Source: Flavobacterium sp. UMI-01
Lineage (GTDB): Bacteria > Bacteroidota > Bacteroidia > Flavobacteriales > Flavobacteriaceae
Assembly: GCF_019656315.1 (NCBI RefSeq)
Contig: NZ_BPLU01000026.1
Span: forward strand, 25,751 to 89,750
Direction: 5' to 3'
DNA: 64,000 nucleotides
A model generated the notes under the pieces. The model was not told the DNA's origin and searched no databases. It worked only from the letters and a program-made list of their open reading frames with translations. How positions within the stretch are numbered: the first letter of the stretch is position 1; the number at the start of each line of letters is the position of its first letter. The position numbers and the translations under genes are program-made. This document shows positions 25,297-33,541 of the stretch, one piece after another.

Positions 25297-26469
25297 TTAA
25301 GAAAGCGCTTGCTCCAAATCAGCAATTACATCTTTTACGGTTTCTAAACCTACAGAAACACGCACCAAACCTTCGGTAATTCCAACCGCTAATTTCTCTT
25401 CGGCAGATAACTTACTATGCGTTGTTGATGCTGGATGTGTTACAATGGTTTTGGCATCACCAATATTGGCCGATAGCGAACACAATTTGATTTTATCCAA
25501 AAAAGTTCTACCCGCTTCTAAACCACCTTTGATTTCAAAGGCAATAATATTTCCTCCTAAAAGCATTTGCTTTTTGGCGATTTCATATTTAGGATGCGAT
25601 TTCAAGAAAGGGTATTTCACACTGTTTACTTTAGGGTGACTTTCTAAAAACTCAGCTACTTTCATTGCATTTTCACAATGTCTTTCCACACGAAGGGATA
25701 GGGTCTCCAAACTTTTGGACAATACCCATGCATTAAATGGTGACATAGCAGGCCCAGTATTTCGGGAGAAAAGATAGATTTGACGAATCAAATCGGCATT
25801 ACCCACAGCTACTCCGCCCAACACACGCCCTTGACCATCCATCAATTTAGTCGCCGAATGAATCACAATATGCGCCCCGTATTTGATAGGTTGTTGGATA
25901 TAAGGAGTAGCAAAACAATTATCAATGATTAAAATCAAATTGTGCTTTTTAGCAATTGCTCCCAATAATTCCAAATCTACTACATCAACACCAGGATTTG
26001 TTGGCGTTTCAGCGTACAAAATTTTAGTAGTAGGCTGAATTAAACTCTCAATGGTTTCCGGCTGATTGATATCAAAATAAGAAGTCGTAATATTCCATTT
26101 TGGAAAATAGGTCATAAACAACGCATGCGTAGAACCAAAAACACTCCCAGCCGATACAATGTGGTCACCTGAATTTAACAAAGCTGCAAAAGAGGAATAA
26201 ATCGCTGCCATTCCCGTTGCAAAAGCATAACCAGCCTCAGCGCCTTCCATAGCACAAACCTTATCTACAAACTCAGTTGTGTTTGGGTTAGAAAAACGAC
26301 TGTAAATATTACGTACTTTTTCTTCTGTAAAGGAAGCTCTCATATCCTCAGCATCTTCAAACACAAAACTAGAAGACAAATACAAAGGACTTGAGTGTTC
26401 TTGAAATTGTGATTTTTCTATATGATTACGTATGGCTTGGGTTTCAAAACCAAATTCTTGTTCGTTCAT
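25297..26469 (-). CDS. Trans-sulfuration family PLP enzyme (O-acyl-homoserine sulfhydrylase / cystathionine synthase type)
   Basis: 390 residues of the Cys/Met metabolism PLP family: YLSSSFVFEDAEDMR, YSRFSNPNTTEFVDKVCAMEGAE, ATGMAAIYSSFAALL, LYAETPTNPGVDVVDLELL, IDNCFATPYIQQPI, and PLP lysine in VIHSATKLMDGQGRVLGG. It most resembles the MetZ/O-succinylhomoserine sulfhydrylase branch, but acyl donor (acetyl or succinyl) and sulfur donor (sulfide or cysteine) cannot be settled from sequence. The presence of metX nearby favours O-acetylhomoserine. A second, distinct paralogue (metY) lies at 31770. Confidence 0.85.
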   Translation of the reverse strand: MNEQEFGFETQAIRNHIEKSQFQEHSSPLYLSSSFVFEDAEDMRASFTEEKVRNIYSRFSNPNTTEFVDKVCAMEGAEAGYAFATGMAAIYSSFAALLNSGDHIVSAGSVFGSTHALFMTYFPKWNITTSYFDINQPETIESLIQPTTKILYAETPTNPGVDVVDLELLGAIAKKHNLILIIDNCFATPYIQQPIKYGAHIVIHSATKLMDGQGRVLGGVAVGNADLIRQIYLFSRNTGPAMSPFNAWVLSKSLETLSLRVERHCENAMKVAEFLESHPKVNSVKYPFLKSHPKYEIAKKQMLLGGNIIAFEIKGGLEAGRTFLDKIKLCSLSANIGDAKTIVTHPASTTHSKLSAEEKLAVGITEGLVRVSVGLETVKDVIADLEQALS

Positions 26470-26577
26470 TTTATTTTTAGTTTAGAGTTTAAAGTTTAAA
26501 TGTTTAAGATTGTTCAAATCGCAAACACTTTACTTCAACTATTTTTTCAGTTTATACTAATGACTTATAACTATTAA

Positions 26578-27009
26578 CTATTTCGCTAACTCAACACCAT
26601 TCAAAATCACTTTGTAGTGAATGGTCGCTGTAGGTTCAACCGTTTTGGAAACCGAGCAGTATTTTTCAAAAGACAATTGTGCCGCTTTGGCCGCTTTGTC
26701 TTCTTTGATATTTCCTACCAAAGAAAAGACAACATAAATATTCTTGAAAGGTTTAGCATCACCTACTTGCTCTCTTACTCCTTCGACTTCCGCTTTGAAA
26801 GAGGTAATTTCCTGACGTTGTTTTTTTAGAATCGAAATCATATCAATTCCACTGCATCCAGCCACACCCATCAATACCAATTCCATTGGGCTTGGCCCCA
26901 TATCATTTCCTCCAAAATCAGGACGCGCATCTACATTTACTATATGTCCTCTTTCGTTTTTTAATTCGAAATGGAAGTTTTCGTTTACTCTGTTTAATGT
27001 TATTTTCAT
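26578..27009 (-). CDS. OsmC/Ohr-family protein
   Basis: 143 residues from the ATG at 27009 (MKITLNRVNENFHFELKNERG); a longer frame begins at TTG 27048 with an implausible N-terminus. GMGPSPMELVLMGVAGCSGIDMISILKKQRQ contains the OsmC Cys region, followed later by YCSVSKTVEPTATIHYKV with the second Cys. OsmC proteins are thiol peroxidases acting on organic hydroperoxides. It lies between thrA and the sulfhydrylase gene on the same strand, probably in the same operon. Confidence 0.85.
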   Translation of the reverse strand: MKITLNRVNENFHFELKNERGHIVNVDARPDFGGNDMGPSPMELVLMGVAGCSGIDMISILKKQRQEITSFKAEVEGVREQVGDAKPFKNIYVVFSLVGNIKEDKAAKAAQLSFEKYCSVSKTVEPTATIHYKVILNGVELAK

Positions 27010-27144
27010 AATATTCTTATTTATGGACGCGGATGAAACGGATTTCAAACGCTGATTTGATGGTTTTTTATTTATTTTTTTATACTAAATGCTCAAAAAC
27101 TGAATACTAAAAAAAATTCTTCCTGAACACTGAACACTACAAAA

Positions 27145-29556
27145 TTATCCTTTATCCGATATTCTCAAAATATCTCCAAAAACACCTCTGGCCGTAACCG
27201 CTGAACCTGCTCCTGCTCCTTGAATTACAATTGGACGGTCTCCATAAGATTCGGTATAAATTTCGAAGAACGAATCCGAGCCTTTCAATCCACCTAAGGC
27301 AGTATCCATTGGTACCGAAACCAGTTTCACTTCTAGATTTCCTTTGTCATTTTGCAAATCCCCTGAGAGTTCGCCTATATAACGCAAGACGTGATTCGGC
27401 TGTTGTTCTGATTTTATTTTGTTGTAAATTGGGTCAAACTCTTTCAATTTGGTCAAGAAATCAGCCACACTTCCTTCGCGTAAATGTTCTGGAATTAAAT
27501 TCTGAATTTGAACTTCCTCAAACTCATTTTGCAAATCCAATTCTCTCGCCAAAATCAATAACTTTCTACCCACATCATTTCCGCATAAATCCTCTCTTGG
27601 GTCTGGTTCCGTATAGCCATTATCAATAGCTTCTTTCAAAATGTCGCTAAATGGTACATCTTTAGCAGAGAAATTATTGAACAAATAACTCAATGTTCCT
27701 GAGAATACTCCTTTAATTTTAGTGATATTTTCACCAGAAAGATGCAACAATTTGATAGTATCAATCAATGGCAACCCTGCACCTACATTAGTTTCGTACA
27801 GGTAATTTTTTTGATTTTTCTCTAAAGTCGCACGCAATTCTTTATAAAAATCGTAACTCAAAGTATTCGCTACTTTGTTCGACGAAATCAAGTCAAAACC
27901 GTTTTCGGCTAGTGTGATGTAATTTTCAACAAAAGCAGCACTTGCTGTATTGTCCACAGCAATTAAGTTGGCCAAATGATGTTCATTTGCGTAAGCGATA
28001 ATGTCCTTCATGGTATAAATCACTCCGTTGTTTTGAATTTCATTTTTCCAGTTAGGCGAAATCCCATTTTTATTCAACAGCACACTGCTGGAATTTGCAA
28101 TGGCAAAAATATTCAACTTCACACCCTTTCTTTTTTCGATTGCATCGGCTGATTCTAGGATTTGATTAATCAAAGTACCTCCCACTAGTCCGTGACCAAA
28201 AATGGCGATATTGATTTTCTTAGACACCCCAAAAATCTCTCCATGAATAACATTGAGCGCCTTAGTCAATTCAGATTTTTGAACGACCAAACTCACGTTC
28301 TTGCCCGTAACGGTATTGTTAAACAAAATAGGTACAATTTTGTTGCGAATCAAAGCTGTATAGGGCTGATGAAAAGTACTCAAATCCTGTCCAATAATCG
28401 AAATCACCGAAACATCATCCGTCACAGAGATTTTATTAACATCTTTCGAATAAAAATCATTTTCAAATTCTTTCTCTAATTCAATCATCGCCTTAGTAGC
28501 TTTATCAGCAGCAACTACCAGTCCGATTCCTCTTTCTGAAGAACCTTGCGAAATGATACTCACACTGATATCATTGTCTCCCATAACCCTAAAAATACGT
28601 GCATCAACTCCTGTTTTTCCAAGCAGCCCACGACCTTCTAAGTTGACCAAAGCTACATTTTCTAAAACAGAAAGCGTTTTAATTCCTTCCTTACTTGGAT
28701 TAGAGGTGATTAATGTGCCATTATTTTCGTGATTAAACGTATTTAAAATACGTAGCGGAATATTTTTTTCCAATAACGGAATTATAGTTTTGGCATGTAA
28801 AATGGTCGCTCCAAAGTTTGCCAACTCATTCGCCTCATTAAAAGTCAAGTGATCAATTTTTTTAGCATCCGAAACCAAATCAGGATTAGCGGTATAAATA
28901 CCATCCACATGGGTGTAATTTTGAAGCTCAGTTGCGTTGAGATAATTCGCCAATAAAGAGGCTGTATAATTACTCCCGTTTCTTCCTAAAGTTGTGGTTT
29001 CATTTTTACTATTCGAACCAATAAAACCTGTGATAATATTTACAATTCCTTTGTGCTCTTTGAAATATTGAACCACGTTTTTCTTTGAAAGTTGGTCTAA
29101 GGGCTGTGCATCACCAAATTTAGAATCTGTTTTCAACAAATTTCTAGCATCTGTAAATTGAGCCGTAATGCCTTTTTTTACCAAAATAGCAGTCAGCAAT
29201 TTAGCCGAAAGCAATTCGCCTTGTGAAAAAATCTGATCTTTAATTTTGGCACTATAATCCCCAATTAAGCTCACTCCTTCATAAAGTTTTTCTAAGATGG
29301 TAAACTCCGCAGCCAAATCTACATCAGTATAAGTGGACTGTTGGTAGGCCTTAAATTTTTCTAATAGTGTTTTATAATCGCCATTAACAGCAGCAACACC
29401 CAATATTGCTTCTAAATCATCGGTTGCATTGCCACGTGCTGAAACTACAACTGCAATTTCTTCGCCTTTATTTACTTTGTCTTCAATGATTGAAACTACT
29501 TTGTTTAATCCGTCTCCGTTAGACAAGGATTTACCTCCAAACTTTAATATCTTCAT
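27145..29556 (-). CDS. thrA: Bifunctional aspartokinase / homoserine dehydrogenase I
   Basis: 803 residues. N-terminal aspartokinase: MKILKFGGKSLSNGDGL, FSQGELLSAKLL, TTLGRNGSNYTASLLAN, and ACT repeats (LVNLEGRGLLGKTGVDARIFRVM...SVSIISQGSSERGIGLVV). C-terminal homoserine dehydrogenase: IAIFGHGLVGGTLINQI, SSNKVANTLSYDFYKEL, GVFSGTLSYLFNNFS, and GYTEPDPREDLCGNDVGRKLLILARE. Makes homoserine for methionine and threonine. Follows metX by 16 nt and is therefore under the SAM-I riboswitch leader. Confidence 0.95.
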   Translation of the reverse strand: MKILKFGGKSLSNGDGLNKVVSIIEDKVNKGEEIAVVVSARGNATDDLEAILGVAAVNGDYKTLLEKFKAYQQSTYTDVDLAAEFTILEKLYEGVSLIGDYSAKIKDQIFSQGELLSAKLLTAILVKKGITAQFTDARNLLKTDSKFGDAQPLDQLSKKNVVQYFKEHKGIVNIITGFIGSNSKNETTTLGRNGSNYTASLLANYLNATELQNYTHVDGIYTANPDLVSDAKKIDHLTFNEANELANFGATILHAKTIIPLLEKNIPLRILNTFNHENNGTLITSNPSKEGIKTLSVLENVALVNLEGRGLLGKTGVDARIFRVMGDNDISVSIISQGSSERGIGLVVAADKATKAMIELEKEFENDFYSKDVNKISVTDDVSVISIIGQDLSTFHQPYTALIRNKIVPILFNNTVTGKNVSLVVQKSELTKALNVIHGEIFGVSKKINIAIFGHGLVGGTLINQILESADAIEKRKGVKLNIFAIANSSSVLLNKNGISPNWKNEIQNNGVIYTMKDIIAYANEHHLANLIAVDNTASAAFVENYITLAENGFDLISSNKVANTLSYDFYKELRATLEKNQKNYLYETNVGAGLPLIDTIKLLHLSGENITKIKGVFSGTLSYLFNNFSAKDVPFSDILKEAIDNGYTEPDPREDLCGNDVGRKLLILARELDLQNEFEEVQIQNLIPEHLREGSVADFLTKLKEFDPIYNKIKSEQQPNHVLRYIGELSGDLQNDKGNLEVKLVSVPMDTALGGLKGSDSFFEIYTESYGDRPIVIQGAGAGSAVTARGVFGDILRISDKG

Positions 29557-29572
29557 TTCTATCTCTATTTTT

Positions 29573-30544
29573 TTAATTAAAAATTGGCGCTAGCAAATTA
29601 TTTAATTGTTCGTATTCTATTAAAAAAGCATCGTGACCATGTACTGAAATTATCTCACTGTAACTAGCTTTTACGTGATGTTTAACTAATTCTTCATAGG
29701 TTTCTTTATTCTCTTTGGCCGTAAAAAACAAATCCGAATTGATTCCGACGATGTGGATATGAGCTTCAATTTTATTGACTAAACTATCAAAATTACCTCT
29801 TCCTCTAGTAACATCAATGGTTTTCAGTAATTGATTCATCATTTTATAGGAACTCAACTGAAATCGCTTTTGCAATTTATTGCCGTGATGTTGCAACCAA
29901 CTTTCGATATTAAATATCGCTAACTCTTCGTTAGTGGTTCGTTGAAATTTCACTTTAAAAGATTCCGGAGTGCGGTAACACAACATGGCATGAATACGAG
30001 CATCCTCAATGGGTTTCGAAGAATTATTCAAAATTTGCTCTTGCAAAAAACAATTGGCAATCAACCAGTCGGTCGATTTCCAATCCGTTGCAATCGGCAC
30101 CAAATGCTGGGTTATTTTTGGCGCTAATATTAACATTTCCCAAGCAATACCACCTCCTACAGAACCTCCTACGATAGCAAATAATTTTTCAATCTTCAAT
30201 TCCTCAATTCCTTGAATAAATAATCGAGCCACATCTCTGGCATTAAAGTCAAGGTAATTCTCAATCAACTCTCCATCATATCCATTTCCAGGGACATTAA
30301 ATGCTAAAATAGAATATTTAGTAGTATCAATTGTTTTATGGTCACCTACTAAATCATTCCACCAACCGTTCGCTCCAATTATATTGGAATTACCTGTCAA
30401 GGCATGATTTATTAAAACAATAGGCGCAGTATGCAATTCTTGTCCAAAAACTTGAAATGACAAATGAATCAAAGGGTAATTTGCACCACTCTCGGTAGTG
30501 AAATTATGTATCGTAATGCTGGTTGGTTTATTTTCCAATTTCAA
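29573..30544 (-). CDS. metX: Homoserine O-acetyltransferase
   Basis: 323-residue alpha/beta hydrolase: LINHALTGNSN, FNVPGNGYDG, nucleophile elbow VGGSVGGGIAWEML with the catalytic Ser, ATDWKSTDWLIANC, INSDLFFTA with the Asp region, and C-terminal GHDAFLIE with the catalytic His. Acetylates homoserine for the sulfhydrylases. There is no ATG near the expected start; TTG at 30544 (TTG AAA TTG GAA) is the best start. Directly downstream of the SAM-I riboswitch and upstream of thrA. Confidence 0.9.
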   Translation of the reverse strand: MKLENKPTSITIHNFTTESGANYPLIHLSFQVFGQELHTAPIVLINHALTGNSNIIGANGWWNDLVGDHKTIDTTKYSILAFNVPGNGYDGELIENYLDFNARDVARLFIQGIEELKIEKLFAIVGGSVGGGIAWEMLILAPKITQHLVPIATDWKSTDWLIANCFLQEQILNNSSKPIEDARIHAMLCYRTPESFKVKFQRTTNEELAIFNIESWLQHHGNKLQKRFQLSSYKMMNQLLKTIDVTRGRGNFDSLVNKIEAHIHIVGINSDLFFTAKENKETYEELVKHHVKASYSEIISVHGHDAFLIEYEQLNNLLAPIFN

Positions 30545-30617
30545 ATCTTGTATTATTGTGGATTCGTATTGGAAATATTATAAAGTGTGAGTTACATAAA
30601 CTAGAAGATTTAGCGTT

Positions 30618-30736
30618 GTTATCTTTCCTTAAAACCAATCTAAATTCAGTTTAAGGTAGAATGCAGCACCTTCTTCGATGAATCGAAGGGTTGCTAAGGC
30701 ATCATCGGGTCTAATCCCTCGTCCTTTCTTTATAAC
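30618..30736 (-). ncRNA. SAM-I (S-box) riboswitch upstream of metX-thrA
   Basis: Minus strand. P1 is GTTAT (30736-30732) / ATAAC (30622-30618). The core then follows the S-box order: AAGAAAGGACGAGGGA, GACCCGATGATGCC, TTAGCAACC, a small hairpin CTTCGATTCATCGAAG, AAGGTGC, then a P4 arm and GGAAAGATAAC. The phrases GAGGGA, CCGATGA, TTAGCAACC and AAGGTGC are S-box hallmarks. It lies about 75 nt upstream of the metX start, with no terminator between, so the output may be at translation initiation. Confidence 0.93.
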
Positions 30737-30841
30737 ATTTCAGTACGTTTATGAACATTTAAGATGCAAAGAAACCATTAATTTTTTAAACAAACAAATT
30801 TTGCTCACTCAGATTTATAGCCTAAATCAAGAGCAAAGAAA

Positions 30842-30888
30842 AACGCAAGTATCAACTGAACAAAAATTATTCAACAATGACTTGCGTT
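30842..30888 (-). terminator. Terminator after the 66-codon ORF
   Basis: Stem AACGCAAGT (30842-30850) / ACTTGCGTT (30880-30888) with a further inner helix (GTTGAA with TTCAG), followed on the minus strand by TTTTTCTTT. It is upstream of the SAM-I riboswitch, in the metX direction. Confidence 0.75.
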
Positions 30889-30913
30889 ACCTTCTATGAT
30901 TTCAAAAAACTTT

Positions 30914-31114
30914 TTAAATAAATAGTGTTTCATTTTCTTTTGAATACATTAATAACAGGGTGTTTACCACACTTTTTTGTTTTTTCATTTTCGCATCAGT
31001 TGTAATACCGAATCTGGTATTTGTCAACTCATCTGCTGTTCTATTTCCTGGACGGTCTCCTCGCCTGCCCCTTAATAAATTGATTGCTCCTGTAATGATT
31101 CTTCTTGTTTTCAT
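30914..31114 (-). CDS. Small Thr/Ile-containing ORF, unknown (66 aa)
   Basis: 66 codons beginning MKTRRIITGAINLLRGRRGD and later TNTRFGITTDAKM. Basic, with eight Thr and six Ile codons. A terminator lies on each side (31193-31230 and 30842-30888), so it is an isolated short transcript upstream of metX-thrA. It matches no family I know. It could be a small protein, or part of a long leader sensing Thr/Ile for the downstream thrA operon. Whether it is translated is uncertain. Confidence 0.35.
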   Translation of the reverse strand: MKTRRIITGAINLLRGRRGDRPGNRTADELTNTRFGITTDAKMKKQKSVVNTLLLMYSKENETLFI

Positions 31115-31192
31115 AATTTTTGTTGTTACTTGTTTATACTTAATTTTTATTTGTTTGTTATTTTGTTTGCTTTCAATCACCATCTACGTAAA

Positions 31193-31230
31193 AAAAACCC
31201 TTTTGGATTCAGATTACCAAAAGGGTTTTT
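31193..31230. terminator. Strong hairpin terminator
   Basis: 14-bp stem AAAAACCCTTTTGG (31193-31206) / CCAAAAGGGTTTTT (31217-31230), T-rich on both strands. On the minus strand it stands between two other terminator hairpins in the metY-metX space. Confidence 0.85.
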
Positions 31231-31373
31231 ATATAAATATAATTTTTTCTTTTGGATATCAACAGACTAGCTTGTGTGTAAAAAACACAACAACCGAAAA
31301 ATGCTTCATCTGTTTAGTATAGTTGGTAACCATCATTTCTTACAACTTGAATTAATATTATTTGTTTTTTTAA

Positions 31374-31403
31374 CAAAAAAGCCTCCTGAAAATTTCAGGA
31401 GGC
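31374..31403 (-). terminator. Terminator downstream of leader-like ORF
   Basis: GCCTCCTGAAA (31381-31391) / TTTCAGGAGGC (31393-31403), with a minus-strand T run. Its CTCCTG arm can pair with CAGGAG inside the short ORF upstream (31458-31453). Confidence 0.85.
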
Positions 31404-31439
31404 TTTCGCTATATTTTTGTATTATTTGAATATAAAAAA

Positions 31440-31508
31440 TTAAGCTATCGCACTCCTGCCGATTTCTTTAAATTGTACCATAGATTTTTTACAAATAATA
31501 AAATTCAT
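31440..31508 (-). CDS. 22-codon leader-like ORF
   Basis: Starts MNFIICKKSM and ends GRSAIA. It lies just after a consensus -7 element (31536-31529) and just before a terminator whose arm is complementary to codons 17-19. The order promoter, short ORF, terminator copies that of the phe leader and the metY leader, but no biosynthetic gene follows directly. Ile (4) and Cys (1) codons are present; the sensed amino acid, if any, is unclear. Confidence 0.4.
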   Translation of the reverse strand: MNFIICKKSMVQFKEIGRSAIA

Positions 31509-31528
31509 TTCCTGATTATTTTGAGCCA

Positions 31529-31536
31529 CAAAGATA
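31529..31536 (-). promoter_or_regulatory. Promoter -7 element of the 22-codon ORF
   Basis: Minus-strand TATCTTTG matches TAnnTTTG, 20 nt before the short ORF. It is within the 3' flank of metY, about 235 nt past its stop, so it starts a separate transcript. Confidence 0.6.
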
Positions 31537-31769
31537 TAAAAATTTCTTTATGATTGCTTTTATTTCAATAAAATTTTGAGTCAAAATTTCTAATTAACAG
31601 TAAATTATGATTTTCAACAAAAAATTCTAGTCTCTTTCAAAAAAACAAATCAAACAAGAGCTTTTTCTTCAAGTTCCTTTTAAAACTTCTCTATTCCACT
31701 CCCTTGATTTGACAATTCAAAAATAGATCGAAAATCCCAATTCAACATTAAGGCAATCTTAAGATACGT

Positions 31770-33047
31770 TTATGATAACGTATCAAAAACAGCTTTTAAA
31801 TCAGCCTTTAAATCTTCAATAGCTTCCAACCCTACAGACAGACGAATCAAATCCTTAGAAACTCCTGAAGCTAATTGTTGCTCATCCGACAATTGTTGAT
31901 GGGTGGTACTTGCTGGATGAATAATCAATGACTTAGTATCTCCAATATTGGCTAATAACGAAAACAACTTGGTTTCATCGGCTACTTTTTTAGCGGCATC
32001 AAAACCTCCTTTTAACCCAAAAGTAACCAAACCGTTTTGTCCTTTTGGCAAATAACGCTGTGCTAAATCATAATACTTACTCGATGGTAATCCAGGATAG
32101 TTTACCCAAGCCACTTGGTCTTGTGATTCTAACCATTGCGCTAAAGCCAAACCGTTTTCACTATGTTTTTGAACACGAACAGCCAACGTTTCTAATCCTT
32201 GGATAATTTGGAACGCATTAAACGGACTCAAAGCCGCACCATAATCGCGTAAACCTTCAATTCTCACCTTAGCGATAAAGGCTGCCGCCCCTAAAGCATC
32301 GTGATATACTAAGCCATGATAACTTGGATTAGGCTCAGTAAATTCCGGGAAACGCCCGCTACTCCAATCAAAAGTACCAGCATCAATAATCGCACCTCCT
32401 AATGAGGTACCGTTACCCGCAATATATTTTGTTAACGAATGGATAACGATATTGGCCCCATGTGCAATAGGATTCAACAAATAAGGAGAAGCCACAGTAT
32501 TATCAACCACAAAAGGCACTTTTAAATCTTGAGCCACAGCTGAGATGGCTTTCAAATCTAATACATCCAATTTTGGATTTCCTAAACTTTCAACAAAAAT
32601 CACTTTGGTATTATCCTTAGCTGCATTGGCGAAATTTGCCGCATCCGAAGGATCAACAAACGTAGTGGTGATTCCTAACCTAGGCAATGTAGAACTTAAT
32701 AAATTAAAAGTCCCTCCATACAAACTACTAGAAGCTACAATATGATCACCTGTTTTTAACATGGTCAACAAAGCCGTTGCGATAGCAGCAGTCCCTGAAG
32801 CGGTTACAACAGCCGCAATACCACCTTCGAGAGCCGCTAAACGTTGCTCCAAAATATCATTGGTTGGATTGTTTAATCTCGTGTAAATATATCCCATTTC
32901 AGCCAGCGAAAATAAGTTTGCCGCATGTTCCGAGTTGTTAAACACATACGAAGACGTTTGGTAAATAGGCACCGCTCTGGTTCCTGCGTGTTGGGTTACG
33001 TCGTGTCCTGCGTGCAGGGCATTGGTTTCAAAATTAAATGTGCTCAT
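31770..33047 (-). CDS. metY: O-acetylhomoserine aminocarboxypropyltransferase (sulfhydrylase)
   Basis: 425 residues, long-type sulfhydrylase of the Cys/Met PLP family: NALHAGHDVTQHAGTRAVPIYQTSSYVF, YTRLNNPTNDILEQRLAALEGG, VTASGTAAIATALLTM, FVESLGNPKLDVLDLKAI, VDNTVASPYLLNPIAHGANIV, and PLP lysine in IHSLTKYIAGNGTSLGG. Uses sulfide from the neighbouring cys operon to make homocysteine. ATG at 33047. Preceded by an 18-codon leader ORF and a terminator, suggesting attenuation. Confidence 0.93.
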   Translation of the reverse strand: MSTFNFETNALHAGHDVTQHAGTRAVPIYQTSSYVFNNSEHAANLFSLAEMGYIYTRLNNPTNDILEQRLAALEGGIAAVVTASGTAAIATALLTMLKTGDHIVASSSLYGGTFNLLSSTLPRLGITTTFVDPSDAANFANAAKDNTKVIFVESLGNPKLDVLDLKAISAVAQDLKVPFVVDNTVASPYLLNPIAHGANIVIHSLTKYIAGNGTSLGGAIIDAGTFDWSSGRFPEFTEPNPSYHGLVYHDALGAAAFIAKVRIEGLRDYGAALSPFNAFQIIQGLETLAVRVQKHSENGLALAQWLESQDQVAWVNYPGLPSSKYYDLAQRYLPKGQNGLVTFGLKGGFDAAKKVADETKLFSLLANIGDTKSLIIHPASTTHQQLSDEQQLASGVSKDLIRLSVGLEAIEDLKADLKAVFDTLS

Positions 33048-33076
33048 GTTTGATATTTATTAATGATTGTTATTTC

Positions 33077-33105
33077 AAAAAAAACCTCCCAATTGCTCGG
33101 GAGGT
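33077..33105 (-). terminator. Attenuator terminator before metY
   Basis: ACCTCCC (33084-33090) / GGGAGGT (33099-33105), loop 8 nt, followed on the minus strand by eight T (33084-33077). It lies 30 nt upstream of the metY ATG in the same orientation, so it terminates before the gene. Confidence 0.85.
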
Positions 33106-33139
33106 CTTGCTCAATTTTATGTTGTATCTAAGCAATAGG

Positions 33140-33196
33140 TTACCCGCAGAAAAAAATCTGTTTTGACATGCACTTTATTGCTCTTGAAAAATTCAT
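33140..33196 (-). CDS. Leader peptide candidate of metY
   Basis: 18 codons, MNFSRAIKCMSKQIFFCG, then TAA. It contains two Cys codons and an internal Met next to a Cys (codons 9-10). Bases just after the stop (minus-strand CCTATTGCTT, 33139-33130) can pair with GAGCAAT in the terminator loop and 3' arm (33098-33092). The arrangement mirrors the phe leader. Cys and/or Met as the sensed amino acid is an inference. Confidence 0.55.
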   Translation of the reverse strand: MNFSRAIKCMSKQIFFCG

Positions 33197-33358
33197 TTTT
33201 TTATTTTTTGGTAACCAAATTTGCAAACTATTTTTCGCAAATCCAAAACATTACACAATAATTAACATATCACTTTGGGTCTAAAACGGCATTTTTTCAA
33301 AGGGGATAATAAAATTAAAAATTTGGTTAAGATTAATTTACAATTCAAAATGGTTTCA

Positions 33359-33366
33359 TACCTTTG
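33359..33366 (+). promoter_or_regulatory. Promoter -7 element of metK
   Basis: TACCTTTG matches TAnnTTTG and lies about 15 nt before the riboswitch candidate, giving a 5' leader of about 170 nt. Confidence 0.65.
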
Positions 33367-33380
33367 CACCTCAAAATACA

Positions 33381-33480
33381 AAGAGGAAAAATTTGAACTG
33401 ATTGCAACCTCTTCATAATGAACCTAGTTGATTATGGGTACCAAATTCTTTTTGGTAGAAAAAAATGCTAAAGCAGAAAC
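33381..33480 (+). ncRNA. Probable SAM-II-type riboswitch upstream of metK
   Basis: P1 stem AAGAGG (33381-33386) / CCTCTT (33408-33413) encloses an A/U-rich loop ending in GATTGCAA. The 3' part carries AAATGCTAAAG (33463-33473). ATTGCAA next to P1 and TGCTAAAG at the 3' side are the conserved words of SAM-II (metA) RNAs. A 7-bp hairpin TACCAAA/TTTGGTA (33439-33457) fits an expanded loop 3. A weak hairpin CTAAAG...CTTTAG and a T run follow (33468-33499). SAM binding as a class is inferred from these words and from the metK gene downstream. Confidence 0.65.
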
Positions 33481-33541
33481 GCTTCTTTAGTCCTTTTTTG
33501 CAATCCTTTTTTTCTCGCTTAATTATAAAATTAATTTTATT

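Noticed and set aside
30960..31322. Plus-strand 120-codon frame in the metX-metY space
   Set aside because: It crosses a strong terminator hairpin, has hydrophobic low-complexity composition and opposes the minus-strand ORF; treated as a shadow.
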